Shown: positions 31,181-43,110 of the stretch, in pieces
Layout: each line of letters begins with the position of its first letter
Position numbering within the stretch: position 1 is the first letter of the stretch
Origin: Isoetes taiwanensis
Taxonomy: Eukaryota > Streptophyta > Lycopodiopsida > Isoetales > Isoetaceae
Length of the DNA: 64,000 nucleotides
Direction of reading: 5' to 3'
NCBI GenBank assembly: GCA_021234155.1
Contig: JAJEKV010000003.1
Span: forward strand, 22,225,569-22,289,568
Program-made: the position numbers and the translations under genes
The notes under the pieces: generated by a model
What the model saw: only the letters and a program-made list of their open reading frames with translations
Told to the model about the DNA's origin: nothing
Database searches by the model: none

Positions 31181-34100
31181 CCCAAGTCAAACGAGGCCAG
31201 GACCTTGCAGGGATCCCTCACAAGAGGGGAGAGTTCGGACCCCAAGAGGCGGGATCTAAAAAAGTTCCCGAGGCAGCCCTTCCTGGCAGCGCTCCCCCGG
31301 GGGGCTGCACGCTAATGACCACCCTCCCGGAGCCCGGTTCCCCTATCCGACCGTTGGATCATCCGTTCAGGGGCCCCTCTTCGGGAAGGCCCAAAAGATT
31401 CTAGATCGGTCCAGGAGAACTTGTCAAACCGCGGGGCGTCCTGAGGTCGGCCTTGTAGAAACCGCAGTGTTTTGTCGTTCGGGCACCGGGGAGGCTCCGG
31501 AATGGCAAATCGACCCTGCCAAATTGTCAAGAATGGCGAAATTACCCTAGGGAGCAAGTTACAAGGTCGGTTTTGCAAAAGAAAGAAACACTCATGCCCT
31601 CCACGACAGTATCCCGCATCCACATCCTAGGCCAATTGACTACGAGTGTGATGGAAGTGAGCTACTTTGGCGCTTCTTGGAGGTCGGGTGGTCTTCTGGC
31701 CACGGAACTTGGTCCACAGGGCAATGTCGACGTCTTGAGTCCATTGGCAGAGCCAAATTGCGATTCCGGAGAGGGGAGGTCGCTCGTCCGTCCCCAGGGC
31801 CTTGGGGAGAGAAAATTCGGGGCAAGCAGCTTTTGGGGGGATTTTAGGGTCCGTGCTCTGGCGTCAACACCCCCACTCCATGTCGAGTCACGGCGCAAGG
31901 TCCCGGCCGAATCTGACAAGGAGAGGGCCTCCAAAACGTAAACCCTGTGGGTTGCCAGGTTCTAGAAGGGTTTGCGTTTTGGGGGCCGAGACTTGGTCTG
32001 TTGCACTTGGGACCCGCCGAAAGCCGCAAAACGGAGAATACTGAGCAAGGGGCCCGGCCGGGAGCGGAGTTTGGGCCTGTCCTCCTCCCGATGTGGCAAG
32101 TAGAAGTCGGGGGGCGTTTTTGCAGTGGCAAGACATTCATAAATTCGCAATTAAGGCATTGTACGAAAATAAATTCTGATTTTTTGCCAGCTGGATTTCT
32201 AATTCATCTCCAGCACACAGCCCAATTTTCGAAATTTTCGGAGAAGGTCTAGGTCAAAGGGTTAGCATTAGAACGGTCGGGGCAGCCCGTTGCAGGGCAA
32301 CCGAGCTGGCACATTCCCCAAGTCAAACGAGGCCAGGACCTTGCAGGGATCCCTCACAAGAGGGGAGAGTCCGGACCCCAAGAGGCGGGATCCAAAAAAG
32401 TTCCCGAGGCAGCCCTTCTCGGCGCCAGCTCCCCGGGGTGCACGCTAATGACCACCCTCCCGGAGCCCGGTTCCTCTATCCGACCGTTGGATCCTCCGTT
32501 CAGGGGCCCCTCTTCGGGAAGGCCCAAAAGATTCCAGATCGGTCCCGGAGAACTTGTCAAACCGCGGGGCGTCTTGAGGTCGGCCTTGTAGAAACCGCGT
32601 TGTTTTTGTCGTTCGCACCGGGAGGCTCTCCGAATGGCAAATCGACCACCCAAATCGTTCGGAATGACGAAATTACCCTAGGGAGCAAGTTACAAGGTCG
32701 GTTTTGCAAAAGAAAGAAACACTCACGCCCTCCACGACAGTATCCCGCATCTACATCCTCGGCCAATTGACTACGAGTGTGATGGAAGTGAGCTACTTTG
32801 GCGCTTCTTGGAGGTCGGGTGGTCTTCTGGCCATGGAACTTGGTCCCCAGGGCAATGTCGACGTTCTGAGTCCATTGGCAGAGCCAAATCGCGATTCCGG
32901 AGAGGGGAGGTCGCTCGTCCGTCCCACACACAATAACAGTAGTACTGGTCATCTCTATAGCAGTAACAAGTCTTAGAAATATTGCCATATTTATTCGGAC
33001 CACTGTAAAAACAAGATTAGAGACTAAGCTGGAGCAGAAAAGAGTCTTGGAGGAAGATGATGCAACACAAATACTAATGGCAAAAGGGAAAGGCAAAGAT
33101 GAAACTCGACAAGGAGGTAAAATTGATCCCTGCTTCAGTTGTAACCAGTATGGTCATATTAAAATTAGTTGCCCTAAAACACAAACTTTAGAGGTAGAGA
33201 AAGAGGAAGGGGCAGAATCTTTAACTCAGAAACTCACATAGCTTGGGGAGAGGAAATTCGGAGCAAGCAGCTTCCGGGGGGATTTTAGGGTCCGTGCTCT
33301 GGCGTCAACACCCCCACTCCACGTCGAGTCACGGCGCAAGGTCCCGGCCGAATCTGACAAGGAGAGGGCCTCCAAAACGTAAACTCTGTGGGTTGCCAGG
33401 TTCTAGAAGGGTTTGCGTTTTGGGGGCCGAGACTTGGTCTGTTGCACTTGGGACCTGGCCGAGAAGCTGCAGCCGAGAATACGGAGCAAGGAGAACTGAC
33501 GGAGCGGAGTTTGGGCCTGTCCTCATCCCGATGTGGCAAGTAGAAGTCGGGGGGCGCTTTTGCAGTGGCAAGACATTCATAAATTCGCAATTAATGCATT
33601 GTATGAAAATAAATTCTGATTTTTTGCCAGCTGGATTCCTAATTCAACTCCAGCACATAGCCCAATTTTCGAAATTTTCGGAGAAGGTCCAGGTCAAAGG
33701 GTTAGCATTAGAACGGTCGGGGCAGCCCGTTGCAGGGCAACCGAGCTGGCACCCTTCCCCAAGTCAAACGAGGCCAGGACCTTGCAGGGATCCCTCACAA
33801 GAGGGGAGAGTCCGGACCCCAAGAGGCGGGATCCAAAAAAGTTCCCGAGGCAGCCCTTCCTGGCAGCGCTCCCCCGGGGGGCTGCACGCTAATGACCACC
33901 CTTTCCGGAGCCGGTTCCCCTATCCGGCCGCTGGATCCTCGCTCGAGGGGCCCCTCTTCGGGAAGGCCCAAAAGATTCCAGATCGGTCCGGGAGAACTTG
34001 TCAAACCGCGGGGCGTCCTGAGGTCGGCCTTGTAGAAACCGCAGTGTTTTGTCGTTCGGGCACTGGGGAGGCTCCCGAATGGCGAAATTACCCTAGGCAG

Positions 34101-35745
34101 CAAGTTACAAGGTCGGTTTTGCAAAAGAAAGAAACACTCACGCCCTCCACGACAGTATCCCGCATCCACATCCTCGGCCAATTGACTACGAGTGTGATGG
34201 AAGTGAGCTACTTTGGCGCTTCTTGGAGGTCGGGTGGTCTTCTGGCCACGGAACTTGGTCCCCAGGGCAATGTCGATGTTCTGAGTCCATTGGCAGAGCC
34301 AAATCGCGATTCGGGAGGGGAGGTTGCTCATCCGTCCCTAGGGCCTTGGGGAGGGAAATTCGGGCAAGCGGCTTCGTGGGGATTTTAGGGTCCGTGCTCA
34401 AGGCCAACACCCCCACTCCATCGTCGAGTCAACGCCAAGGTCCCTACCGAATCGATAGGGGAGAGGGCCTCCAAAACGTAAACCCCGTGGGTTGCCGTGT
34501 TCTAGAAGGGTTTGGCGTTTTGGGGCCGAGACTTGGTCTTCCAGCCACCGGAATTTGGTCCCGGGGGCAATGTCGGTGTTCTCGAGTCCATTGGCGAGAG
34601 CCAAATCGCTGATTCCGGTGAGGGGAGATTGCCCGTCCTTCCCCGAGCCTTGGGGGAGAGGAAATTCGGGCAAGCAGCTTCCCAGGGATTTTAGGGTCCG
34701 TGCTCAAGGCCAATACCCCAACTCCACTTCAAGACATGGCGCAAAGTCCCTACCGAATCGACAAGGAGAGGGCCTCAAACGTAAAAACCCCCGTGGGTTG
34801 CCGGGCTCTAGAAGGGTTTACGCTTTGGGGGCCGAGTCCTCGGTCTTCGGCCATGGAACTTGGTCCCCAGTGGCAACGTCGATGTTCGAGTCCATTGGCG
34901 AGCCAAATCGTGGTTCCGGAGAGGGAGGTTGCCCGCCCTTCCCCGGCCTTGGGGAGGAAATTTGGGGCAAGCGACTTCGGAGGGATTTTAGGGTCCGCTC
35001 AAGCGCCAACACCGCAACTCCACTTCAAGACATGGCACAAAGTCCCGCCCGAATCGACAAGGAGAGGGCCTCAAACGTAAACCCCGTGGGCTGCCGTGGC
35101 TCTAGAAGGGTTTACGCTTTGGGGGCGAGTCCTGGTCTTCTGGGCACGGAACTTGGTTCCCGTGGCAACGCCGACGTTTCGAGTCCATTGGCGTAGCCAA
35201 ATCGTGGTTCCGAGGGGGGAGGTTGCCCGTCCTTCCCCGTGGCCCCGGGAGAGGAAATTTGGGGCAAGCGACTTCCTGAGGGGATTTTAGGGTCCGCGCT
35301 CAAGGCCAACACCCCAACTTTACTTCAAGACACGGCGCAAGGTCCCGACCGAATCTGACAAGGAGAGGGCCTCCGAAACGTAAACCCTGTGGGTTGCCAG
35401 ACTCTAGAAGGGTTTATGTTTTGGGGGCCGAGTCCTGGTCTGTTGCGGTTGGGACGTGGCTGAGAAGCTGCGGCCGAGAACGCGGAGCAAGGGGAAGTGA
35501 CGGAACGGAGTTTGGGCCTGTCCTCCTCCCGATGTGGCAATTAGAAGTCGGGGGGCGCTTTTGCAGTGGCAAGACACTCATAAATTCGTAATTAATGCAT
35601 TGCACGAAAATAAATTCTGATTTTTTGCCAGCTGGATCCCTAATTCATCTCCAGCACACGGCCCAATTTTCGGAATTTTCAGAGAAGGTCTAGGTCAAAG
35701 GGTTAGCATTAGAACCGTCGGGGCAGCCCGTTGCGAGGCAACCGA
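31181..35745 (+). repeat. GC-rich satellite-like array of nested repeat units
   Basis: Three long units start with 'cccaagtcaaacgaggccag' at 31185, 32320 and 33760. A second module, around 'ttttagggtccgtgctc', recurs at 31840, 33280, 34385, 34692, 34986 and 35287. The last part (34.35-35.3 kb) is a shorter ladder of about 300-bp units. Phrases such as 'gaacttggtccccagggcaa' and 'gtttgcgttttgggggccga' are shared by most units. Long frames (up to 381 codons at 33243-34388) occur on both strands only because of high GC. The array could be tandem satellite DNA or repeated LTR-type sequence. Confidence 0.8.
32930..33240 (+). mobile_element. Insert with retrotransposon gag-like zinc knuckle
   Basis: A block of about 310 bases with lower GC sits inside the second array unit, exactly where the other units read 'gtccccagggccttgggg'. 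One plus frame encodes SLRNIAIFIRTTVKTRLETK, LEQKRVLEEDDATQ, then CFSCNQYGHIKISC, a perfect C-x2-C-x4-H-x4-C knuckle, and stops at 33241. Such knuckles end gag nucleocapsid domains of LTR retrotransposons and also occur in some cellular RNA-binding proteins. There is no start codon, protease or other pol domain. It looks like a small gag fragment carried into the array. Confidence 0.65.
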
Positions 35746-35830
35746 GCTGATTTGGAAGATGCAGTTGACTTCAAGCCACAAAGAAACATAAATTTAGTAG
35801 CTGCGTCTATCAGTCAGGTTTTAGGGTAAG

Positions 35831-36097
35831 AGCATGTTAGGGCCTATATGTTTTGGCAACTACCTGGAAAATACTTTGGGTAGTCAAAGATGATAATATA
35901 TTTGAGTTCTTAACATCTTCTTGACATCACAAGGTACCTTACAACATGTATGTACTACTACTCTTGAACGTAACACAATTTCTTTTAGTCAATCTTGCAG
36001 CCTAGGTACTTTAAAATACAATTATGTACTTGCACAGAAGTACACAGAAAAGTACCTTTTTGGTAATTTTTTATGTAGGCCCTAACATGCTTTCACC
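35831..36097. mobile_element. MITE-like element, AGCATGTTAGGGCCTA termini
   Basis: AGCATGTTAGGGCCTA at 35831 recurs as its complement at 36077-36092. The arms extend a few bases further with mismatches. The inside is AT-rich and non-coding with several 'gtac' words. A related element with AAAGCATGCTA termini lies at 53.68-53.98 kb. A target duplication was not resolved. Confidence 0.6.
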
Positions 36098-36429
36098 AAG
36101 CAGAAAAAATCCAAGCTGACTGTCCATCACAAACTTCTAAGAATGTGCACTTGAAAGATTTAGAACATGGAAGTGTCCCATTTGTAAGAGCTACAGGAGA
36201 GTCCAAACCACAAATAATCTCAGAAGCTGGTTATACCAGTCCAAGTCGAAATGTCGCAGAAATCGCAGGCTCCGAAATGGCAAATCGAACTGAAGAAGGC
36301 GGGATCCAACATAAGAATGCAAAATATCTTCAAGAATCCTTCAGATCATGTTCATGCATGTATCAATGCTAGATTGTACCCAAGAGAAAATATAACAATG
36401 TACAAAACAGAGGTTTATTGAACAAAAGA

Positions 36430-36961
36430 TCACTTGAACAATTCAGCATACTCCTCACGAGCTTGGTTTATGGTTTCCATCGTGAAGTCCTCCACTTGTC
36501 CATCCCCTTTGAACCATAGCTCCATGTCAAGTATGTCTGGCGTCAGCCATGTCGACGCTAGTATCATGTTAATGTTGTTTTTCCTGTGGTGCTTCCAAAC
36601 CCTGACCATCTCTTCAAGAAGCACCCTCATCATGCTAGGCAGCTCACTGGTCCTAAGCAATTTGGTCAGTGCCTTCTCACCAATCACATACTTCTTTAAC
36701 ACCATCATCCGATGGATCGTTGTTTCATAGTCCTCATCTTCGAGTGGAGGAGGGGGTTCACGGAGGATTCCCTTCCTTCTCATGCCCTCGACGGCTCCTA
36801 CACCAAACTATAGATTAGAAAATAGAGAAAATACAATAAAGTGTATAAACTACAGAGTGTGTAGCCTTACTTGTGAAGATAGGTTCCATATTTCTATGCT
36901 CTTGAATCCTCATCTCCTCCTGAATCTGGTTCAAGCGTCGAAGCATACCTTCCATGGCCAT
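36430..36961 (-). CDS. Small two-exon gene, intact, function unknown
   Basis: Exon 1 (36961-36871) starts MAMEGMLRRLNQIQEEMRIQ and ends before a gtaaggc donor. Exon 2 (36797-36430) follows an acceptor tttggtgtag and keeps the frame as FTRAVEGMRRKGI. The 152-residue product has a Pro/acidic linker (REPPPPLEDEDYE), a helical core (MMVLKKYVIGEKALTKLL, MMRVLLEEMVRVWKHH) and ends AREEYAELFK. An AATAAA lies just after the stop (about 36418 on the minus strand). Alternative ATG at 36955 removes two residues. It has the same orientation as the Tnp2-type transposase upstream, so it could be an element accessory protein. I do not recognise the family. Confidence 0.5.
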
Positions 36962-37082
36962 GTATCTCAAAAGCAATAAAGAAAAAACTCTCACAATAAC
37001 TGCAATGAAAAACTAGGATCCGAGGATCGCTCAAAGCGAGTAGCGCAATACTCAAATCATAAAAGAAATGAAAAAAAATGAA

Positions 37083-37290
37083 AGCCGGCCGATGACATTT
37101 AAAGGAACAGAGACGTCGTTTTAAGACGTATAGACGTCGTTAAACGACGTCTTAAAGCCGGCCGATGACATTTAAAGGAACAGAGACGTCGTTTTAAGAC
37201 GTATAGACGTCGTTAAACGACGTCTTAACGTTGTTTAACGACGCACAGACGTCGTTTAACGACGTCTATAACGACGTTCTCAGTTATTGC
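37083..37290. repeat. 73-bp tandem duplication rich in CGTCGTTTAACGACGTC
   Basis: A 73-base unit starting 'agccggccgatgacatttaa' is present twice head-to-tail (37083-37155 and 37156-37228), each with ACGTCGTTTTAAGACGT and GACGTCGTTAAACGACGTC. More copies of the core motif follow to 37290. It matches the motifs at the two CACTA ends, but no CACTA terminus is present nearby. Confidence 0.85.
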
Positions 37291-37528
37291 GACGTCGTAC
37301 GAAATTTGTTTTGTTTTCTTATGCTGAAATGCCATATATATTGCCCTATTAGTCCTCCAGCTTCTCCGCCGCCCTCCGTCCTCCGTCCTCTGCTCCTTCG
37401 CCCTCCAGCTTCCTCCTCCTCCTCCTTCGTCAGAGCTCCTCACACGATCGCCATGGCGCTTCTCCCGATGCATGCCCGCTTGATGCTTTGCACTAGAGGC
37501 CGTGGCAGGTATTCTTTGCACTTGAACT

Positions 37529-37825
37529 CAAAGCGCCTCCGGTCGAGTGGCTAGAGACGAACCTAACCCAAGAAAGGCCAGAGTTCAAGCAAGCCATGAC
37601 AAAGCTGCGTGATAGGGGGCAAGAAAGACCTCGCTCGCATTACTGGGAGGCGGGGACCTTCTCTCAATACAGGCTCGAATGCCTGAAGAAGTGCATGGTG
37701 AGCTCGTTGTGCTTCGCCCGTATGCTAGAGGATAGGGGCCTTTGGGAAGGGAAACATTTGCTGAAGCCCTACTTTCAAAAGTTGCACCAGACCAACCGGG
37801 GCATGCGGGAAGTGCTCGTTACATG
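37529..37825 (+). CDS. Unrecognised ORF, possibly partial
   Basis: A plus-strand frame that is open from about 37529 reads LKAPPVEWLETNLTQERPEF, KQAMTKLRDRG, HYWEAGTFSQYRLECLKK and ends at 37825 with MREVLVT. An in-frame ATG lies at 37596. Amino-acid composition looks protein-like (Trp, Tyr, Cys well spread) and codon GC is high. It is preceded by a GCC-rich 5' stretch with ATGGCG at 37453 in another frame. No known domain is evident. Confidence 0.3.
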
Positions 37826-38504
37826 AATTCCTTGGGGAAATAGACACCACGGGGGGGCTTGGATTCCATGCCGGGAGGCTTGTTCGGCGGGGTGGAGGAA
37901 ATCACCGTCGAGCACCTTCGAGCTGCGAGTGGATCACAAATGGATGCTGATATATACCGCTAGATGTGCACCGCATCCACTTTGTTTTGTGTATTTGAAT
38001 TGTGTATGGGTTTTTTATATGAATTTTGTATTTTGAAGGGAATACATATATGATTTTTGTATATAAATCTTGCATTTTGAAGGGATCTTCACATTTTATG
38101 ATTAATTAAACATAAAGCGTGTACTCAATCAGATGTAGAACTCGCCCGATCGGGCTTGCAAGCCATAGGTCTATACTAGGCTGCCAATTAACTTGGCATA
38201 AATGTGTATGATAACTTCGAGTTGCAATACTAATGTTGCCTAATATGGTTTGTAGTATACACAAATTAAGCATGCCAAAGTATTTTCTTATTCATATGTG
38301 GGAAGAAAATATAATCATAATAAAGTAATGAAGGTTCAATCAATGGTAGTCTTCTATCATGACAATAGTCTAGCCCCCACCTCCCTATTCGGCCGCCATC
38401 TCTTCACCTTCAAATATCTTGGGAGGGCGAGCCTTACATGGAACTACTGAACCACCACCGAGCTTGCAAAGGATCCGGAACGAAGGTGACCTACAAAACC
38501 TCTA
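37826..38504. other. Spacer
   Basis: No recognised gene or terminus between the unknown ORF and the transposase remnant; AT content rises strongly from 38000. Confidence 0.4.
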
Positions 38505-41500
38505 TTACATTAGTTCCTTTATTAATGACATATATAAATTTTTATTGCATCCAAGTAAACATACTTGTTCACATTGCTCAACCCTCACGAGTGTGTCTTG
38601 ACCACGATACCGACGAGTTGAATCTAGTGAATACAGGCCACTTTCGGATCTTTGCGTGTCGTGGCATGAGCACCCGGATACACACAAGATCAAACCATTC
38701 GCATCAAACAACATTGTTTTGAATGCACTCTCGACATCAACCTCCATGATAGTCTTTATAGTACCAATCCATTCCAACATTGCCTCGATTGGGTTTGGGT
38801 GCGCACTACCGGTCACGGCAAAGCGTACTAAACTTTGCTGATATACCACAATCATAAGTGCGTTTGCCATGATCCACACTTTGTCGTCGAAAGTGAGCAC
38901 CAGAAGACCATATTGATGTATATGAATTATACTACAAAGTAAAGGAACAAATGTTCAAAATAACAAACGAAACTCGTGAATTATATGCTATTAAATTGCA
39001 CTTACAAATAGTGACACGCCTTTAGCATATACAAATTCTTCGCTAGAAACATGTTCGCCACGTTGCCTTGCCATCTCTAGTTGTTCGAGCAGCCATTTAT
39101 TGTTTATCTCACTTGGCATGACCCCTAGATGATCTGGAAGTGGTTGTTTGCGATTCTTTTGTCGATAGCGTCTTCTCTCATCATCTCTCTTTATTTTTTC
39201 TTCCTCGTATTTTTTTATCCATTTCTCCATGGGAGTGGAGTTGTAGATGAGAAACTTATTGACTTTTGTCTGTTCTTCTAGTGTGAACAATTTCTTCTGT
39301 GGTCTTCCTTCGGGAACTTCTCCAATCATAGTTGGAGTGTCTTCATCGGTCCATAATCGTGGAGCATTGGGGTGTAGATCGGCCAAGAACTTGGTGACAT
39401 AGAATAATGCCTCTCGTGCTAACCAACCCTCGACCATGCAACCCTCTGGCCTTGCCTTCTGACGTACGAAGTCCTTGAGGACCTTCAGAAAGCGTTCTAT
39501 AAAAAACATCCATCTAGGATTTGTTGTGCCTGCAAGCTCTACTTCGTCCATTAAATGCACTAGTAAGTGAGTTTGTATGTCCAGAAAACTTATTGGGAAT
39601 TCTTTCTCGAGCATACAACATGCCTCAACGACGTTAGTTCGCATGTCCGCAATTTCATTTGTCGGTATCTCCTTCCTTGTAATCCATCTAAATATCATTT
39701 AAGAAAGAAAAAAGTTAAGTGAAAGTTCAGCGTCGAGTGTTTTCTAAATCCGTACGAACCTGGAAAACTCTGATAGGAGACATATTGCACGTAGTGGACC
39801 GTCGGCGAGACGACCCCTCAGAACAATAGGCATAACAAACTGCAACATCTTATGCCAATCATGAGATTTCAACCCAGTTAACTCCCCTTCGTTACGAATG
39901 CAAATATCCCGTCGGAGTCTTTATTGCCTTGATCGCTTCTCGAACGGGTTTCATACATTTTCTAGGCACGATCCAATCCACTTGTGGCCTTGTTCCTTCT
40001 TCGACATTTAGCCATGCTTTAGATTTTGATCCAGCTTCTTGTAGATCTTCTCATGCTGCATCTGTGTCCTTACGTCCGGTGACATGCCTCCAAATAGACG
40101 CCGAAACGTTTTTAAAGATGTGCATGGGATCAAGAAGATAATGGATCTTCAATTCTGTCCAATAGGGTAGAAGGAAGAAGGATGCTTTCCACTTCATTCC
40201 CTTAACCTTATTTCCTTCAGCGGCATCCCACATGTTACCCCAATCTCTCATTGTCAACCTTTTGGGAGGCTCTTCAGTGCAATGTTTTTCTCTTGGACCT
40301 ACGTATCGAAGTCGATTTTCCATTGGCAGATATCTCTTGAAGTTTGCATAGACATTTTTGTGCAATGCCGTTGACTGGCATGAGTTCAACTGTTCAAACC
40401 CACACAAGTGACATGCCGCATATCCAGACACTTGGAGTCCAGAGAGTTCATACAAACCAGGCCAATCGCTCGTTGTCCACATTAAGATTGCTCTCAAGGT
40501 AAATCTTCGTTCAGCACGAAGTTCTCTTGAGACATCGTAAACTTCAATACCTTCACTCCACAATGTCAAAAGCTCATCAATAACTATTTTCAGATACGGA
40601 TCTAGACTTTCCGGCTTCTTCGGTCCTGGAACTAATAGTACTACCATTAAATGGCTAGTCTTCATGAGTAACCACGGTGGTAAATTATAGTTGATCAACA
40701 CTACTGGCCAAGTTGACCACGCGGCCGATTGACGTCCATAAGGATTAACACCATCCGTTGCCAACCCTAATCTGAGATTTCGTGGCTCTCTTCCAAATTC
40801 CGGCCACGTTTCATCAATATGCTTCCATTGCTTGCAGTCACTAACCACGCGGAGTACATTGTCACTCGACGCATTAGCGGCACACCAACCCATGAGCGAA
40901 GCTAGAGATTCACATCGAAACAATAGCCTTATGCGAGGGATCAATGGAAAGTAGCGAACCACCTTCATCGGGACGGTCTTTCCCTTGGCATCTGCGCTGT
41001 ACCTAGAGGCACCACATTTAGGGCATGTTTCGTATACATTCAACTACAAATTCAATAAGTCAAGTGATTGCAATTGTACTTACTCTAACAAAGCCGTAAC
41101 ACTGGCATTGCTCCATTTGAATTTGGCTTGAAGGTTTAATATCAATAAAGATGTCGCCAATCTAGATATGCTTGCACTGGATATAATGCTTTATCGCGCC
41201 TCCAATAAAAAGCGTGATCTTCATGACCATCGTTAGGAGTATTTATATCGTCATCTAGGTCATTGTCGAAGATTGGGCCAAATGCATCTAACATGTCGGC
41301 TATGGGTTCCTCAACTTCCATGAAGTCGCCCCCGCAGGGGGCATTGTCGTCATCTTCATCATCGTATTCCTGTTCATCTTCATCATTGTACTCTTCATTA
41401 TGCGTTGTGCCCATGTTTGTACCATACTGCTCAATGTATTCTAATTCTGCTATCCGCAATGACTTTTGATGTCGCCAATTCAGTACGCTTGGATGTGGTC

Positions 41501-41525
41501 TCATATCCACTTGCCTACCCTGCAC
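38505..41525 (-). pseudogene. CACTA (En/Spm) Tnp2-family transposase, multi-exon, degenerate
   Basis: Exon-like blocks on the minus strand. 41525-41142 is an acidic segment (NDEDEQEYDDEDDDN). 41043-40051, after a tttgtag acceptor, has YETCPKCGASRY, GLATDGVNPYG, STWPVVLINYNLPPWL, VVLLVPGPKKPESLDPYL and DPMHIFKNVSASIW, the standard Tnp2 blocks. 39698-38991 carries FPISFLDIQTHLLVHL, ELAGTTNPRWMFFIERFL and KARPEGCMVEGWLAREAL, matching DUF4218. 38900-38505 has WIGTIKTIMEVDVESAF, MLFDANGL and VRVEQCEQVCLL, matching DUF4216. Tnp2 excises and inserts CACTA DNA. Some frame changes between blocks fit introns; others (39.7-40.05 kb) may be damage. Completeness of the catalytic residues cannot be judged by eye. 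Confidence 0.8.
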
Positions 41526-41663
41526 GTCAGATTAAACGAAATATATACGTGATTGATACATGCATTGAGAGCCCGTATTTGTTAAATTTTAAGCATCTAA
41601 TAACGAACGAAATATAAAATTTTATGTCATAATCAAAGCATATATTGAAGATATAATACATCA

Positions 41664-42346
41664 TCAAAGGACCTCCGGTATTGGTCTACCGTATTCATAT
41701 TCAATGAACAATTCATCACCAATACACAAAGTTTTTATAGCATAAACCATGATATATCTCCCGTCAATTTTACGCCTAAAAAATTCTTCTTGGTCTTTTT
41801 GCCTCGACAATTTCACAATTGGTAGCTTCAGGATTCTCGATAGAGCTATTAATAAAAGCAGCAAGGTTTCCATGTAACTGAGGACGACCATCAATATATG
41901 TGAAGCTTGCGTAGTCACTGGGCTTGTATATTGTTCGTGCATTTGAATTTAGGCCATAGATGAGCATCATGCCAATCGATCCTTACTCAATTTATGCCAA
42001 GTGTCCGAGTTATATTCGGGACCTACATATGGCATTAAAGGAACAAATCATACCATCTTTGACTTTTGTATTAGTCATAATATATAATCCTGGCCGGACA
42101 GGGGACCCGGGATTTTTTAATCATGACCCTACCCCAATATGTAAATTGCTCCCCATAAATAATTGGCTTGCCTCTAGGCCATGCATTGAATTTCTTACGA
42201 TCTTTGTCCGAAAGGGGCTGGACCAAATGGACTAGTGAAGGTGGAAGATTATTTTCTTCTACATGATCTAGTACATTCCAATTTTGATGAACATTGTCAT
42301 TCCCTCCAATCTTGGCAACGGCCATTGCACGACGAAGTTCTATCAA
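41664..42346 (-). pseudogene. SET-domain-like segment inside the CACTA half
   Basis: Between the transposase-associated piece and the Tnp2 core, same strand, lie blocks that read like a SET methyltransferase fold: PLMPYVGPEYNSDTWHKLSK, then MLIYGLNS, YIDGRPQLHGNLAAFINSS, ENPEATNCEIV, and RYIMVYAIKTLCIGDELFIEYEYG. In SET proteins NHSCxPN binds the cofactor and GEELxxDY closes the active site. Here these read INSSxENPEA and GDELFIEYEY. A one-base indel in the A6 run at 41778-41783 separates the last two blocks, and further frame changes occur near 41970 and 42070. The part at 42346-42071 (ELRRAMAVAKIGG...YWGRVMIKK) precedes it and is unassigned. Known SET proteins methylate histone lysines; activity here is doubtful. 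Confidence 0.5.
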
Positions 42347-42589
42347 TGCAATGGGATACTCTTTGCGGAAGTTGATGGCTTTCTTTTTGTAGGGTTTTCT
42401 ATGAACGCATTCATAGTATCAACATCATCTACTTCCAATGACAACATAACCCCAAAATCTATAAAAGCGCTTCGAGCTCACTTCATTCTCAATTTCTTCC
42501 TAACAAAATACAAGCAAACTAAGTTAAGGCGTCGATTCAAGTACATGAGAGTAGTTGATTCGAGTTCATGAGATTAAATGTATTATACC

Positions 42590-42740
42590 TCGTTGAAATA
42601 CCCCACATGTGCGTCCCGAGAGCACCGGATTTGTCGGGCATTCAAATATTTATCAACATGGTCGAGGGCAGTCTTTCTCATCCGTTTTATTTGTCCTTTG
42701 CACATCGAACAATTGCAATATAACCGCTCTGTCAAGTACA
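42590..42740 (-). pseudogene. Transposase-associated-domain-like fragment (CACTA N-terminus)
   Basis: The minus strand encodes RLYCNCSMCKGQIKRM, KTALDHVDKYLNARQIR and DAHVGYFNE. The CxCxxC then basic helix with DHVxKY is the layout of the transposase-associated domain that starts many plant CACTA transposases. It lies upstream of the Tnp2 core in the right direction, with the SET-like segment between. Confidence 0.45.
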
Positions 42741-43019
42741 AGCGCAAAAAAAAAAACATCAAGATATAAAGTTAACTAATCATTCGAAACATGTTTATTG
42801 TACATACATCGGCGGCATTCATTTCATGCACACCACCAAAGCCTCTAGGAAGACTCGGTCCACTGGTCTAATTGGACTATTTGTGGCAATTGTTGGGGTA
42901 ACATTCTTGCGCAAGTCGCCATGTAACATTCTCAAAGCTTTCTGTCTCACTTTACGTTCAAATTCCTTCTGACGTTCGTCCATGTTGTTTTTACTAGTAA
43001 ACAATAAAAATATTAATAA

Positions 43020-43110
43020 AAAACCATGTAATAGTATAATAAATATAAATATCCATGTTTTTTATTAGATTTTATCAAATAAATATAAATATCCATGTTT
43101 TTTTTAGATT
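43020..43110. repeat. Tandem duplication of ~41 bp
   Basis: The block 'aaatataaatatccatgttt' followed by 'ttagattttatcaaat' is present twice. Low-complexity AT sequence. Confidence 0.7.

Noticed and set aside
33243-34388. 381-codon open frame in the GC-rich array
   Set aside because: Open frames occur in several phases on both strands of the array; the sequence is repetitive, has no domain, and the frame length follows from high GC.
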